This document shows positions 1-6,501 of a stretch of 22,266 bases of DNA, in pieces. The stretch lies in the IMG/VR virus record IMGVR_UViG_3300028829_003893, positions 1 to 22,266 of that record; one strand, written 5' to 3'. How positions within the stretch are numbered: the stretch's first letter is position 1; every line of letters starts with the position of its first letter. The notes under the pieces were generated by a model, which was given only the letters and a program-made list of their open reading frames with translations, did no database searches and was not told where the DNA came from. This DNA comes from a virus. Made by a program: the position numbers and the translations under genes.

Positions 1-114
1 TCAATTCCGGCAGGAGTGTCAATACCATGGGGTGCAATTGGTAATCGAGACACATATGGTGCCATAGCCTATGACGGAACAGGTACTACATTAATAATTG
101 AATACACAACGTAA
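1..114 (+). CDS. C-terminal end of a probable virion or tail protein (partial)
   Basis: An open frame runs from the first base and ends in TAA at 112-114, giving 37 residues (ending LIIEYTT). The start lies outside the window. The fragment is rich in Gly, Thr, Ile and Tyr, as in beta-structured phage tail proteins. Its stop codon shares one base with the ATG of the next gene (taATG), so the two are translationally coupled. It is too short to assign to a family. The tail role is inferred from composition and from the neighbouring beta-rich gene and lysis block. Confidence 0.6.
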   Translation, partial: SIPAGVSIPWGAIGNRDTYGAIAYDGTGTTLIIEYTT

Positions 115-689
115 TGAGTGGTAAATCAGGAATATCAAGAAACCTGCCTAATAATGAATATCAGGCAGCAATTAACGCGAATGCTCCATCGGATGCAAAT
201 CCTTTTCTTACAGAAAATGATTTAGCTGGAGGTATTGGAGGTTCTGTACCTATGGCTTTAGCTTCTGTAGCTGAACCAGCTGGAGGTACTGCTACTTCTG
301 GTATAGCTCAGGATCAAAATATATTAGTCTATACCATACAAGGTGTTGGAGGTCCTGTGGTGCCTGGTACTAAACAAGCTTTATGGCAATTTATTGTTCC
401 TGCGGGTTATTCGGGAAATGGCTCAATAGATATTGTTCTTTCAACAAACGGTCCAATAACAGGTTTTGTTTTAACGGGGCTTGTCAATACAGTTGTAGAT
501 CCCGCATTTAGTGCTGTTGATATAAATACTACAGCGTTATATCCTGCTTTTGAAAAACAAACTATTCCTTTTGGAGTTACTTTAGTTCCTGGAGATATAG
601 TAACTATACAATTAAGCTTTTTAGGTGAGAATGGAATGGATGCTTGGGTGAGAGGTTTAGACTTTAACTACACAATTAATGTATTATGA
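114..689 (+). CDS. Beta-rich virion/tail-associated protein
   Basis: This 191-residue protein has no signal peptide or membrane segment. It starts with a Ser/Asn/Pro-rich stretch followed by NPFLTENDL near residue 29. I recall that kind of motif near the N terminus of structural proteins in Bacteroidota phages. The remainder (about residues 45-191) alternates hydrophobic and polar residues and is rich in Gly, Thr, Val and Pro, which suggests a beta-sandwich such as a fibre or decoration domain. The ATG overlaps the stop of the upstream gene, and its own end overlaps the next start at 686, so this is a tightly packed operon. The virion role is inferred from composition and context. The exact function is unknown. 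Confidence 0.5.
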   Translation: MSGKSGISRNLPNNEYQAAINANAPSDANPFLTENDLAGGIGGSVPMALASVAEPAGGTATSGIAQDQNILVYTIQGVGGPVVPGTKQALWQFIVPAGYSGNGSIDIVLSTNGPITGFVLTGLVNTVVDPAFSAVDINTTALYPAFEKQTIPFGVTLVPGDIVTIQLSFLGENGMDAWVRGLDFNYTINVL

Positions 690-967
690 TAACAGGAGAT
701 AAAACATATGTGCTCTATATGAATAGAGTTAGGGAAAGAGAATTTACTCTTGGTAAAGCTACAATGGATTTTGTAGGCTACTTCATGGGGCTTGGAGATG
801 ACCAAGCCACAGCCGAGCAGAAAGTTACAGATTTGTCAACTGAGGTGGCAGCATTACTTTATGTATATACTTTAGGCAATACTCAGCCTTTAATTGATGG
901 TATTAATGCTTCAGCTTTACCATTCATGGATGCTGCAGCTAAAGCATTTTACTCAGCCTTTAATTGA
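686..967 (+). CDS. Small protein of unknown function, C terminus altered by a 70-bp duplication
   Basis: The 93-residue product begins with a charged segment and continues as an Ala-rich helical protein. It overlaps the previous gene by four bases. From residue 66 the DNA is a perfect 70-bp tandem duplication. Seventy is not a multiple of three, so after the first copy the frame runs into the second out of register and stops after ...KAFYSAFN. Collapsing the duplication gives a ~98-residue protein ending ...KAFLVGELTPVAE, with a TAA at 1050-1052 just before the next ATG at 1054. That spacing matches the tight packing seen elsewhere, so the uninterrupted form is probably ancestral. I do not recognise the family. 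It may be a small virion or chaperone-like protein. Confidence 0.55.
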   Translation: MITGDKTYVLYMNRVREREFTLGKATMDFVGYFMGLGDDQATAEQKVTDLSTEVAALLYVYTLGNTQPLIDGINASALPFMDAAAKAFYSAFN

Positions 968-1019
968 TGGTATTAATGCTTCAGCTTTACCATTCATGGA
1001 TGCTGCAGCTAAAGCATTT
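880..1019 (+). repeat. Exact tandem direct repeat, 2 x 70 bp
   Basis: Bases 880-949 are identical to 950-1019, and the copies abut with no spacer. Identity ends on both sides (879 a versus 949 t; 950 t versus 1020 c). The repeat lies inside the small gene starting at 686 and breaks its frame. The absence of any mismatch implies a very recent event or an assembly artefact. Confidence 0.95.
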
Positions 1020-1053
1020 CTTGTAGGAGAATTAACACCAGTAGCCGAATAAT

Positions 1054-1188
1054 ATGAAAAAGATTATAGTAATAATATCACTGATTTTTATTTGTAGTGC
1101 ATGCGGATCTTCTAAAGGACATTGTGACGCATACGGTAATAAATCAGGTCAACTTATTAATGATGAATATATTCAGCAAAATTCTTGA
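1054..1188 (+). CDS. Small lipoprotein candidate (44 aa)
   Basis: The ATG at 1054 opens 44 codons ending in TGA at 1186-1188. The product starts MKK, has a hydrophobic core (IIVIISLIFI), then CSACGSS, the classic layout of a lipoprotein signal peptide with modified Cys at residue 17. The mature part is only ~28 residues and polar. The position just upstream of membrane and lysis genes suggests an envelope role, for example a small outer-membrane lysis lipoprotein or a superinfection-exclusion lipoprotein, but nothing identifies which. Its 3' end overlaps the next gene (start 1160 or 1163) in another frame. The residue at -3 of the lipobox is Cys rather than Leu, a mild deviation. Confidence 0.55.
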   Translation: MKKIIVIISLIFICSACGSSKGHCDAYGNKSGQLINDEYIQQNS

Positions 1189-1681
1189 GGAAATTGGAAC
1201 ACTGCTTGTAGCAATACTTGCAGTTTTACTTATTTGGCCATGGTTCTGGATATGGGATATAATTCCAGTTGGTATTATTCCTATAGGGATATTATACACC
1301 ATCTTAAAACCACTATATGACTATCGCAAACGTCCACGTAAAGAAAGGTGGAATCGAACTGGTAAGTGGGTGTTGGCATTCTTATATCAGATATGGGGAG
1401 TATTCAAGCAATTCTTTCTATTTATCGGGTACATAATTGACTTGTTTGGAAACGTAACTATAGGAGAGCTCATTGAGGATTTCGTAACAAGTACTGAAAG
1501 TACATTGTTCGGGATGGCAGACGTAACGATTAGTGCTGCACTCGGTGACTTAAAGAAAAGAGGATTATTGAATAAGAATGGTTTATGGCTATGTGATCTA
1601 CTAAGTAAATTGGATTCTAAACATGAAGACCATTGTATTGCAGCATATGAAATGTATACTTTCAAGAAGAATCAAAAATGA
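1160..1681 (+). CDS. Multi-spanning membrane protein of the lysis region
   Basis: I take the ATG at 1160 (a second ATG follows at 1163) rather than the upstream GTG at 1097, which would overlap most of the lipoprotein gene. The ~173-residue product has hydrophobic segments at about residues 12-30 (GTLLVAILAVLLIWPWFWIW) and 34-48, a basic loop (YRKRPRKERWNR), another hydrophobic stretch around 70-95, then a soluble C-terminal ~75 residues ending in a Lys-rich tail. The stop overlaps the holin start at 1678 by four bases (ATGA). Position next to holin and endolysin genes suggests a holin partner, antiholin or other envelope protein. No specific family is recognised. Confidence 0.6.
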   Translation: MMNIFSKILEEIGTLLVAILAVLLIWPWFWIWDIIPVGIIPIGILYTILKPLYDYRKRPRKERWNRTGKWVLAFLYQIWGVFKQFFLFIGYIIDLFGNVTIGELIEDFVTSTESTLFGMADVTISAALGDLKKRGLLNKNGLWLCDLLSKLDSKHEDHCIAAYEMYTFKKNQK

Positions 1682-2109
1682 AACAATCTGTGATACTATA
1701 TATAATAACATTCCTGAGTGCTTTTTTCTCAGATATTGCTACCACTTTAGGAGCAATTGGTTTTTTAATCTTAGCTGACACCTTTACTGGTGTATGGGCA
1801 GGATGGAAAGAAGGTGCTCGAATAGAAGGAAGCATCTGGCAAGGATGGAGAAAACATGTTACTTCTCGAAGAGGAAGTAGGATACTAATAAAGTTGATTC
1901 TATATCCTTTGGCAATTATCGTTGCTAAAGTCGGAGAGGATTATTTTATGTCTCATGTTCCGTGGATAGATGTTACTGCAGGGATTCTTGCAGGACTTGA
2001 GATTAAAAGTGTATTTGAAAATATTGGTGATATCTTAGGATACAATTTGTGGAAACGAATTGCAGAGAAAATATTTCCAGATAAAAAAAATAGAGATCTT
2101 AAAGAGTAG
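1678..2109 (+). CDS. Holin, toxin-secretion/phage-lysis type
   Basis: The 143-residue protein has an N-terminal hydrophobic helix (about 5-35), the segment LADTFTGVWAGWKEG (about 31-45), a Ser/Arg/Lys-rich link, a second hydrophobic helix (RILIKLILYPLAIIVAKVG) and a third hydrophobic region with EIKSVFENIGDILG near residue 117. A D-x-x-T-G motif, then a Lys-containing helix, then an E-x-x-S-x-x-E-N segment is the pattern I associate with the Bacteroidota/Firmicutes phage lysis holin family. Holins accumulate in the inner membrane and open lesions that release endolysin. The start overlaps the preceding membrane gene by four bases. An amidase endolysin and spanin lie 1.5-2.5 kb downstream, which supports the role. 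Confidence 0.75.
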   Translation: MKQSVILYIITFLSAFFSDIATTLGAIGFLILADTFTGVWAGWKEGARIEGSIWQGWRKHVTSRRGSRILIKLILYPLAIIVAKVGEDYFMSHVPWIDVTAGILAGLEIKSVFENIGDILGYNLWKRIAEKIFPDKKNRDLKE

Positions 2110-2132
2110 TTAATTTATTAAAACATAATAAA

Positions 2133-2600
2133 ATGTCAGAAAACAAAACCGAAAGAAGAATTAGAGCTGAAAAGTATTTTGCAGCAAAAGGAATTAATCC
2201 AAATGTACAAGGTGAAGTTACACGTAAGTTGAATGTAAATCCTACACCTGTTTTTAAAGAAGGTGACTTAGGAGTTACAACATGCCCTTGTACTATTGAG
2301 GTAGAATCGTTTTTATTCTATACTCATTGTACAGTAACTTTTGAAGATCCTCAAGGGAACTGTCATAAGTTTGAAGGAGATTCTGGAGGATTAGGTGTAG
2401 GTGAAGTAGATGCTGGTGGAGTTATCTATTATGCTGACTTGAGCACTCTACTTAAGACTGGAGACTTCGGAGTAGCTTTTGCAGCTGAAGATGGAGGAGT
2501 ATGTCAAGTTACTTGGGGTACTCATGGAAATGCATCAGCAGCAGGAGTAGGTGATGGGGGAGGAGCCTTTGGAGGTTCTGGCTCTTGGGGTGGATGTTAA
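2133..2600 (+). CDS. Cys- and Gly-rich beta protein resembling Rhodococcus VapA-type barrels
   Basis: This 155-residue protein has a charged, probably disordered N terminus (1-45) and a core of about 110 residues. The core alternates beta-strand-like segments with Gly-rich turns. The order GG-x-x-YY-x-DLSTLL, then a hydrophobic strand pair, then a Gly-rich tail ending GSGSWGGC resembles, from memory, the compact eight-stranded barrel of Rhodococcus equi virulence-associated proteins (GTLYTDD..LY, then a Gly-rich end). Cysteines cluster (CPC near residue 51, then singles to the terminal Cys), which would suit an oxidising compartment, but no signal peptide is visible. It stands between the holin and other envelope genes, in a 23-base A/T-rich gap. 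Export through lysis, or a virion role, are both possible. Confidence 0.4.
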   Translation: MSENKTERRIRAEKYFAAKGINPNVQGEVTRKLNVNPTPVFKEGDLGVTTCPCTIEVESFLFYTHCTVTFEDPQGNCHKFEGDSGGLGVGEVDAGGVIYYADLSTLLKTGDFGVAFAAEDGGVCQVTWGTHGNASAAGVGDGGGAFGGSGSWGGC

Positions 2601-2625
2601 GCCCTAGTTGATTAAAAAAAAAATA

Positions 2626-3075
2626 ATGCCAGAAACTAAAGTAAATAATTGGTTTAAAAGAATTGGGAATTTTATGTTGATATTCTCTTTTGCTTCTGTT
2701 CTATGGGGAGGAATTGCCTACATGATGGAGCCTCGTATTGAGGAATTCATCATGGATGTTGTTGATGAAAACAAGGGGAGTTCTACTAGAGGAGATTTAG
2801 CTAAAGAAATGGGGGTCGAAAAAGATGATGTTTGTGAGGAGCTTGGTGAGATGTACAAGGACAGTAAAAATCGACACGATACTCAGGATTCAATACTAAC
2901 TCAATGGATTCCATATCTTCAAGAAGAAACCAGATGGATGGCCGTCGGTTACTATGTAAGTATGGATGACGATGAAGTTGTTAAGTTCCATCATTGGAAC
3001 GGTAGAAATTACGATGCTTGGAAAGATGACCAAGGATGGTTCTACATTAAAGGAGGTTTTAAATATTATCAATAA
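2626..3075 (+). CDS. Bitopic membrane protein of unknown function
   Basis: I choose the ATG at 2626 over the in-frame TTG at 2608 because it is a standard codon with an A-rich leader. The 149-residue product has one hydrophobic helix at about residues 15-35 (FMLIFSFASVLWGGIAYMM) and then a long acidic and charged soluble region with two Cys-poor helical stretches. It ends in an aromatic-rich tail (WNGRNYDAWKDDQGWFYIKGG). The single N-terminal anchor with a large soluble domain suits an envelope protein working with the neighbouring lysis genes, such as an antiholin or an inner-membrane spanin-like partner. The charged domain is not recognisable. Confidence 0.55.
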   Translation: MPETKVNNWFKRIGNFMLIFSFASVLWGGIAYMMEPRIEEFIMDVVDENKGSSTRGDLAKEMGVEKDDVCEELGEMYKDSKNRHDTQDSILTQWIPYLQEETRWMAVGYYVSMDDDEVVKFHHWNGRNYDAWKDDQGWFYIKGGFKYYQ

Positions 3076-3088
3076 ATAAATAATAATT

Positions 3089-3247
3089 ATGCATAGTTCA
3101 AAAACAGGTCAGAAGACACGAATGAGTCAAGTTAAAAAAGGTGTGATGCCTAAAACAACTTCACCAGAGAAGACTCGTAAAATGGTAGCAAGTGCCAACA
3201 AAGCAGGATTAATGCCAGCTAAAGGTGGTGGATATAATTTGAAGTAA
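3089..3247 (+). CDS. Small basic protein (52 aa)
   Basis: The ATG at 3089 opens 52 codons ending in TAA at 3245-3247, one base before the next ATG at 3249. The leader is A/T-rich (aataaataaataataatt), like other starts here. The product is rich in Lys, Ser, Thr and Gly with no hydrophobic segment and ends KGGGYNLK. It fills the gap between two well-supported genes exactly, the main reason to accept it. Lys-rich, Gly-tailed short proteins recur in this genome (5136, 18124, 18511), so it may belong to a set of basic virion or nucleic-acid-binding proteins. No function can be assigned. Confidence 0.6.
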   Translation: MHSSKTGQKTRMSQVKKGVMPKTTSPEKTRKMVASANKAGLMPAKGGGYNLK

Positions 3248-3248
3248 C

Positions 3249-3542
3249 ATGGGACTTCCTAAAACATTTATCGGTTGGACCAATATTAAATGGTTCTTTA
3301 AGGAAATCATGAATCTATATTCTGATAAACCTTCGCATTTCTCTAAGAAAAGAATTGAGTCTGGAATAGCATTCCTTATTGCTCAAACGGGAATGATTTG
3401 GTACTTAGTAACTCACATAAGCACTATGGATGTTTATGAGTTTCTCATGTGGGCTGGTGCTGAGTTCTTAATTGCTGGCTATACAATCAGTCAGATCCAA
3501 CGAGAGAAGAAGAATAAGCCACCTCAAGAGCCTTTAGGATAG
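3249..3542 (+). CDS. Two-helix membrane protein, holin-like
   Basis: The 97-residue product has a soluble amphipathic N terminus (1-35), then FSKKRIESGIAFLIAQ leading into a first membrane helix (about 39-57) and a second helix (about 63-80, EFLMWAGAEFLIAGYTI). It ends in a charged Lys/Glu tail. Two helices separated by a short turn, with both ends predicted cytoplasmic, is a class II holin topology. I recall a similar S-K-R-x-x-G arrangement in small membrane proteins next to endolysins of Bacteroidota phages. It directly precedes the spanin and endolysin, so it may be the main holin or an antiholin to the gene at 1678. Confidence 0.55.
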   Translation: MGLPKTFIGWTNIKWFFKEIMNLYSDKPSHFSKKRIESGIAFLIAQTGMIWYLVTHISTMDVYEFLMWAGAEFLIAGYTISQIQREKKNKPPQEPLG

Positions 3543-3560
3543 AATTTGTATATTTGTCTA

Positions 3561-4163
3561 ATGAGATTATTATACGTATTTCTGACAGTAACTTTGGGAT
3601 TGGTATCTTGTTCAGCTCCAAAATTATATCAACAAGGTATTGATAAAATAGAGAGGGCAATTGAAAAGGATTCAACTCTAGCCTTTCCTACGGATACACT
3701 ACGACTCGTTGAGTATGATACAATACCAGGAGTTGACGGCAAAGATTCCATTATACGAATAACAGAAACCATTGAGGTTCCTTGTGATTTTAATTTAGAA
3801 GCTTTCAAGGAGGCTACACGAAATAAATCTCGTAAAGAACTTAGGTTCGAAAGAAGAATGTACAAAGACTCCCTGAAGCATCAGGAGAAGATGTACAAGC
3901 TTGAAACTAAAAGATTGAAGGATTCGTTAGTTTATGAAAAGAAACTCAATAAGGAGCTTACAAAACGGCTAGATGATCAAACCGATACGGAGGTCAAATT
4001 GGCTAAAGAAGAAACGAAGCAACAGAAAGGAAGTTGGTTTCAACGCCAGATGGGAAAAATTTGGTGGCTATTATTAATAATCGGATTGGTAGCAGGACTC
4101 TTTATTAAGAGTTGGATACCGAAAATACCCAATCCATTTAAACAAAGACGAGATGCTGGTTAA
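3561..4163 (+). CDS. Probable unimolecular spanin (lipoprotein plus C-terminal membrane anchor)
   Basis: I take the ATG at 3561; the in-frame TTG at 3546 would add five residues before the signal peptide. The 200-residue product starts with a lipoprotein signal, MRLLYVFLTVTLGLVSC, with lipobox L-V-S-C and Cys17. A Thr/Asp-rich segment follows, then a long Lys/Glu-rich helical region (about 75-155) predicted to form a coiled coil. A C-terminal membrane helix (about 163-183, IWWLLLIIGLVAGLFI) and a basic tail (KQRR) complete it. An outer-membrane lipid anchor plus a C-terminal inner-membrane anchor is the hallmark of u-spanins such as T1 gp11, which fuse the two membranes at the last step of lysis. 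It overlaps the endolysin by 11 bases. Confidence 0.72.
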   Translation: MRLLYVFLTVTLGLVSCSAPKLYQQGIDKIERAIEKDSTLAFPTDTLRLVEYDTIPGVDGKDSIIRITETIEVPCDFNLEAFKEATRNKSRKELRFERRMYKDSLKHQEKMYKLETKRLKDSLVYEKKLNKELTKRLDDQTDTEVKLAKEETKQQKGSWFQRQMGKIWWLLLIIGLVAGLFIKSWIPKIPNPFKQRRDAG

Positions 4164-5136
4164 AAAAGGAGCAAAAGGTAGAAATGTAAAAGAGATCCAA
4201 TCGTTATTGGACTTTCATGGTTTTTGGACTTATCATAAGATTACTGACTACTTCGGTAGTGTAACCGAGGATGCTGTAAAAGAATTCCAGCTTGTTAGAG
4301 GTTTAAAAGTTGATGGTGCCGTAGGAGATATGACTCTTACCGAATTACTTGAAGGAGTTGATTCAGACGATTATACTATTGACGATGCTCCATCAGGACC
4401 AGATACAGATAACAAATTAAATCACCTTGGGGAATACACATCTCGTACAGGGTTGGTGATTAATAAAGTTTACCTTGATGATGATGAGTACGTAAGAGAT
4501 TACGGAAAGATTGAGCCTAGATGGTTCTTTATTCATCATACAGCCGGTGGGCATAATCCAATAAGAACTGTTGGGAACTGGAACACTGACACAAGAGGTC
4601 GTGTTGCAACTCAATATTGTATTGGTGGTATCAGTACGAAGAATGGAAATACAGATCATGACGGAATGGTTGTTGAATGTTTTCCAGATAATTATATTGG
4701 ATGGCATTTGGGTAAGGTAGGTAACTTCGATATGTCAAAGTATTCTGCAGCTGTTGAAATAAATAGCTATGGGTACCTTACAAAGAAAGGGGACTTGTTC
4801 TATAATGCTTATGGAGGGTTAGTTCCTGCAGATATGGTATGTGACCTTGGATATAAATTCAAAGGTCGTCAATATTGGCATCGATATACAGATAAGCAAA
4901 TGGAGGCCCTAGAAGGTCTTTTAAAACATATTGCTTATACGTATCCTCATATTCCATTAACAGCCGGGATACCTCAGCTATTAAAGAATGGAGTACATCC
5001 ACGAGATGCTTTCGCATTTGATTCTGTAGCTTATAATGGAGACATGGAGGGAACATGGTCACATACAAGTGTTCGTAACGGAAAGATGGACGCTTATCCT
5101 GATCCTCGTCTAGTTGAAATTTTAAAGAATCTGTAA
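4153..5136 (+). CDS. Endolysin: peptidoglycan-binding domain plus N-acetylmuramoyl-L-alanine amidase
   Basis: The 327-residue protein has an N-terminal peptidoglycan-binding domain (about 1-68: VKEIQSLLDFHGF, then AVKEFQLVRGLKVDGAVG). A linker of about 55 residues leads to an Amidase_2 domain (about 120-325). Visible active-site features are FFIHHTAG (His128/129, zinc ligand), GWHLG at 183-187, AAVEIN at 199-204, and WSHTSVRNGKMD with His304, Lys311 and Asp313. The last three match the H...K-x-D/C pattern of T7-lysozyme-type zinc amidases. It cleaves the amide bond between MurNAc and L-Ala in the cell wall. There is no signal peptide, so release depends on the holin. It overlaps the spanin at its 5' end and the next gene by one base. 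Confidence 0.9.
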   Translation: MLVKKGAKGRNVKEIQSLLDFHGFWTYHKITDYFGSVTEDAVKEFQLVRGLKVDGAVGDMTLTELLEGVDSDDYTIDDAPSGPDTDNKLNHLGEYTSRTGLVINKVYLDDDEYVRDYGKIEPRWFFIHHTAGGHNPIRTVGNWNTDTRGRVATQYCIGGISTKNGNTDHDGMVVECFPDNYIGWHLGKVGNFDMSKYSAAVEINSYGYLTKKGDLFYNAYGGLVPADMVCDLGYKFKGRQYWHRYTDKQMEALEGLLKHIAYTYPHIPLTAGIPQLLKNGVHPRDAFAFDSVAYNGDMEGTWSHTSVRNGKMDAYPDPRLVEILKNL

Positions 5137-5513
5137 TGGCTGCTAAAGGCAAAAATCCTAAGAAACGTAATTCCCTTGCTGGTACCAAGAAAGGTAAAAG
5201 CAAGTCGGCTAAACGTTTGCAGAAATCCCCAAAAGCCCGTGCTAAAAAGAAAGCCTATGATACCGAGTATCATAAAGATCCAAAACGTAAGAAGTACCGT
5301 GCTAAACTGAATAAAAAGAACCGTGAAGCTGGTACTTATGGAAACAAGGATGGTAAGGATATGAGCCATGATTCAAAAGGCAACACCAAAAAAGAATCTC
5401 AATCTTCTAATCGTGCTAGAAATGGCAAGGGTGGTAAATCGTCTACTAGAAAAGCAACTACTACTAAGAAAAGAACTACAAAAAAGAGAGTTCTTCGTAG
5501 GACGAAGAAATAG
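5136..5513 (+). CDS. Lys-rich basic protein with a degenerate HNH-like motif
   Basis: This 125-residue protein is very basic, with Lys/Arg-rich ends that look disordered. The central part (about 40-95) reads YDTEYHKDPKRKKYRAKLNK, then NREAGTYGNKDGKDMSH and later NRARNG. I recall this D-G-x-D-x-x-H ... N ... N-R arrangement from a small protein family common in marine and Bacteroidota phages that resembles a reduced HNH nuclease fold. The His is present, but the downstream ligands are not clearly conserved, so nuclease activity is doubtful. It could equally be a DNA-binding or virion protein. The ATG overlaps the endolysin stop by one base. The gene is followed by a promoter-containing gap. 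Confidence 0.55.
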   Translation: MAAKGKNPKKRNSLAGTKKGKSKSAKRLQKSPKARAKKKAYDTEYHKDPKRKKYRAKLNKKNREAGTYGNKDGKDMSHDSKGNTKKESQSSNRARNGKGGKSSTRKATTTKKRTTKKRVLRRTKK

Positions 5514-5523
5514 ATTAACTATA

Positions 5524-5552
5524 TTTTGTTTAAATATTTTTTGTTAACTTTA
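5524..5552 (+). promoter_or_regulatory. Candidate Bacteroidota-type promoter for the 5570 operon
   Basis: In the 56-base gap before the ATG at 5570, TTTTG (5524-5528) is followed after 16 bases by TAACTTTA (5545-5552). This resembles the Bacteroidota -33 TTTG / -7 TAnnTTTG pair, with one mismatch in the last base and slightly short spacing. It would start a transcript ~10 bases before the ATG and drive the packaging and DNA-protein operon. The A/T-rich composition means such boxes occur by chance. Confidence 0.42.
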
Positions 5553-5569
5553 CGGAGTAAACAAATTTT

Positions 5570-5812
5570 ATGGGACAAGAAACCAACCTCAAAGATTTAT
5601 CAAAAGAAGATCTATTAAAACTCAAGGATGACCGTGTTAATCACATGAAGGAAAACCTTGAAAGCCTTAGAGTTCAAGATGAGTATAGTAATTTGAAAGC
5701 AAATATTGCTGAGAATACTCTTAGGGAACATATGTCTAAGGTTAAACTTGCCACGATGATGGCAAAACCTGAAGAACCCAAACAGAAAGACGATGAAGGT
5801 AACAAAGACTGA
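5570..5812 (+). CDS. Small coiled-coil-like protein
   Basis: The 80-residue product is highly charged and almost entirely helical in appearance (KDLSKEDLLKLKDDRVNHMK, then a second helix), with heptad-like Leu spacing and an acidic C-terminal tail (EEPKQKDDEGNKD). No membrane segment, Cys pair or enzymatic motif is present. It is the first gene after the candidate promoter, and its end overlaps the next gene by 20 bases. Position at the head of the operon leading to the terminase genes suggests a packaging or regulatory helper, but there is no direct evidence. Confidence 0.55.
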   Translation: MGQETNLKDLSKEDLLKLKDDRVNHMKENLESLRVQDEYSNLKANIAENTLREHMSKVKLATMMAKPEEPKQKDDEGNKD

Positions 5813-6161
5813 GAGACGACTTCCGTTGAGTCTGCATGACATTATCCGATTTCAGATTACAACATATTGCTTTATTAATAAGATAAAAATAAGTCCAGCT
5901 CAAATGGACACCCTAGCTTACTTAGGTGAGTGGGGAGAGATGAACATATCCGATTTCTGTGAACAAGTAGTTGCTGAAGAAGTATTTAGTAACCCGCAAA
6001 CTGTAAGAAACTTTATACTTAGCTGTGTAAAAGACGGGAGTGTTATCAGAAATGGGAAGGGTAATAAAATCATATCCCTTACGGGAGATGTAGAACTATT
6101 ATCTGAGGGGAATATTTTAATTGATATGAAAGTATACCATGTCGAAAACGAAAAGGTCTAA
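5793..6161 (+). CDS. Winged-helix-like DNA-binding protein candidate
   Basis: This 122-residue protein has a helical segment (LHDIIRFQITTYCFINKIKI), then SPAQMDTLAYLGEWGEMNISDFCEQVV. Next comes FSNPQTVRNFILSCVKDGSVIRNGKGNKIISL, which looks like a recognition helix followed by a two-strand wing. The order helix, helix, recognition helix with a T-V-R-N-x-I-x-x-x-V-K-D-G-x-V pattern, beta hairpin is typical of winged helix-turn-helix domains. I recall a related protein in crAss-like and other Bacteroidota phages near the IHF-like gene. It overlaps both neighbours. It could be a late-gene regulator or a small terminase. The family assignment is by pattern only. Confidence 0.5.
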   Translation: MKVTKTERRLPLSLHDIIRFQITTYCFINKIKISPAQMDTLAYLGEWGEMNISDFCEQVVAEEVFSNPQTVRNFILSCVKDGSVIRNGKGNKIISLTGDVELLSEGNILIDMKVYHVENEKV

Positions 6162-6501
6162 AGAGCTAATCCCAAAGACAGCCAAAGATTGTAATGTATC
6201 TGAGGAGCTGGTGGGGGATGTAGTTGATTTTTATTATACGGAGCTTCGAAAGAAGATGGAGGGTTTAGAAGATGTATCAATTGGTGTTCCTGTATTAGGA
6301 ACATTTATAGTAAGTAAGCCAAAGCTGAAAAAGTCAATTGAGAAGATATCAGAGATGTTATCCTCGGACAAGCCAGAAAGCTTCAAATTACTTAAACGAT
6401 ATAATCTTTCAACTGAGATTCGTGACAAGCAACAGAGGTTATTAGATAAGCTAGAAAAAGAAAATAATGAAAGAGACAGTAGGAAAAAAAATATGGGATA
6501 A
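6139..6501 (+). CDS. IHF/HU-like DNA-binding protein
   Basis: The 120-residue protein begins SKTKRSKELIPKTAKDCNVSEELVGDVVDFYYTELRKKM and continues VSIGVPVLGTFIVSKPKLKKSIEK. A pair of amphipathic helices followed by a beta hairpin reading ...V-x-G-x-F-x-V... is the HU/IHF layout (two helices for dimerisation, then a strand with G-x-F). The usual long DNA-clasping arm is not evident; a Lys/Glu-rich helix replaces the C terminus (75-120). HU/IHF proteins bend DNA for packaging, recombination or gene regulation, and such homologues are a known feature of crAss-like phages. Overlaps on both sides (23 and 35 bases) show close coupling. Confidence 0.6.
   Translation: MSKTKRSKELIPKTAKDCNVSEELVGDVVDFYYTELRKKMEGLEDVSIGVPVLGTFIVSKPKLKKSIEKISEMLSSDKPESFKLLKRYNLSTEIRDKQQRLLDKLEKENNERDSRKKNMG

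Noticed and set aside
1097-1159. Longer start (GTG at 1097) for the membrane protein
   Set aside because: It would overlap most of the lipoprotein frame and adds a polar stretch before the hydrophobic region. The ATG at 1160 or 1163 is more natural.
3549-3556. TATATTTG, an exact -7-type box before the spanin gene
   Set aside because: It would place the transcript start at or inside the ATG, lacks a TTG at suitable spacing, and is expected by chance several times in DNA this A/T-rich.
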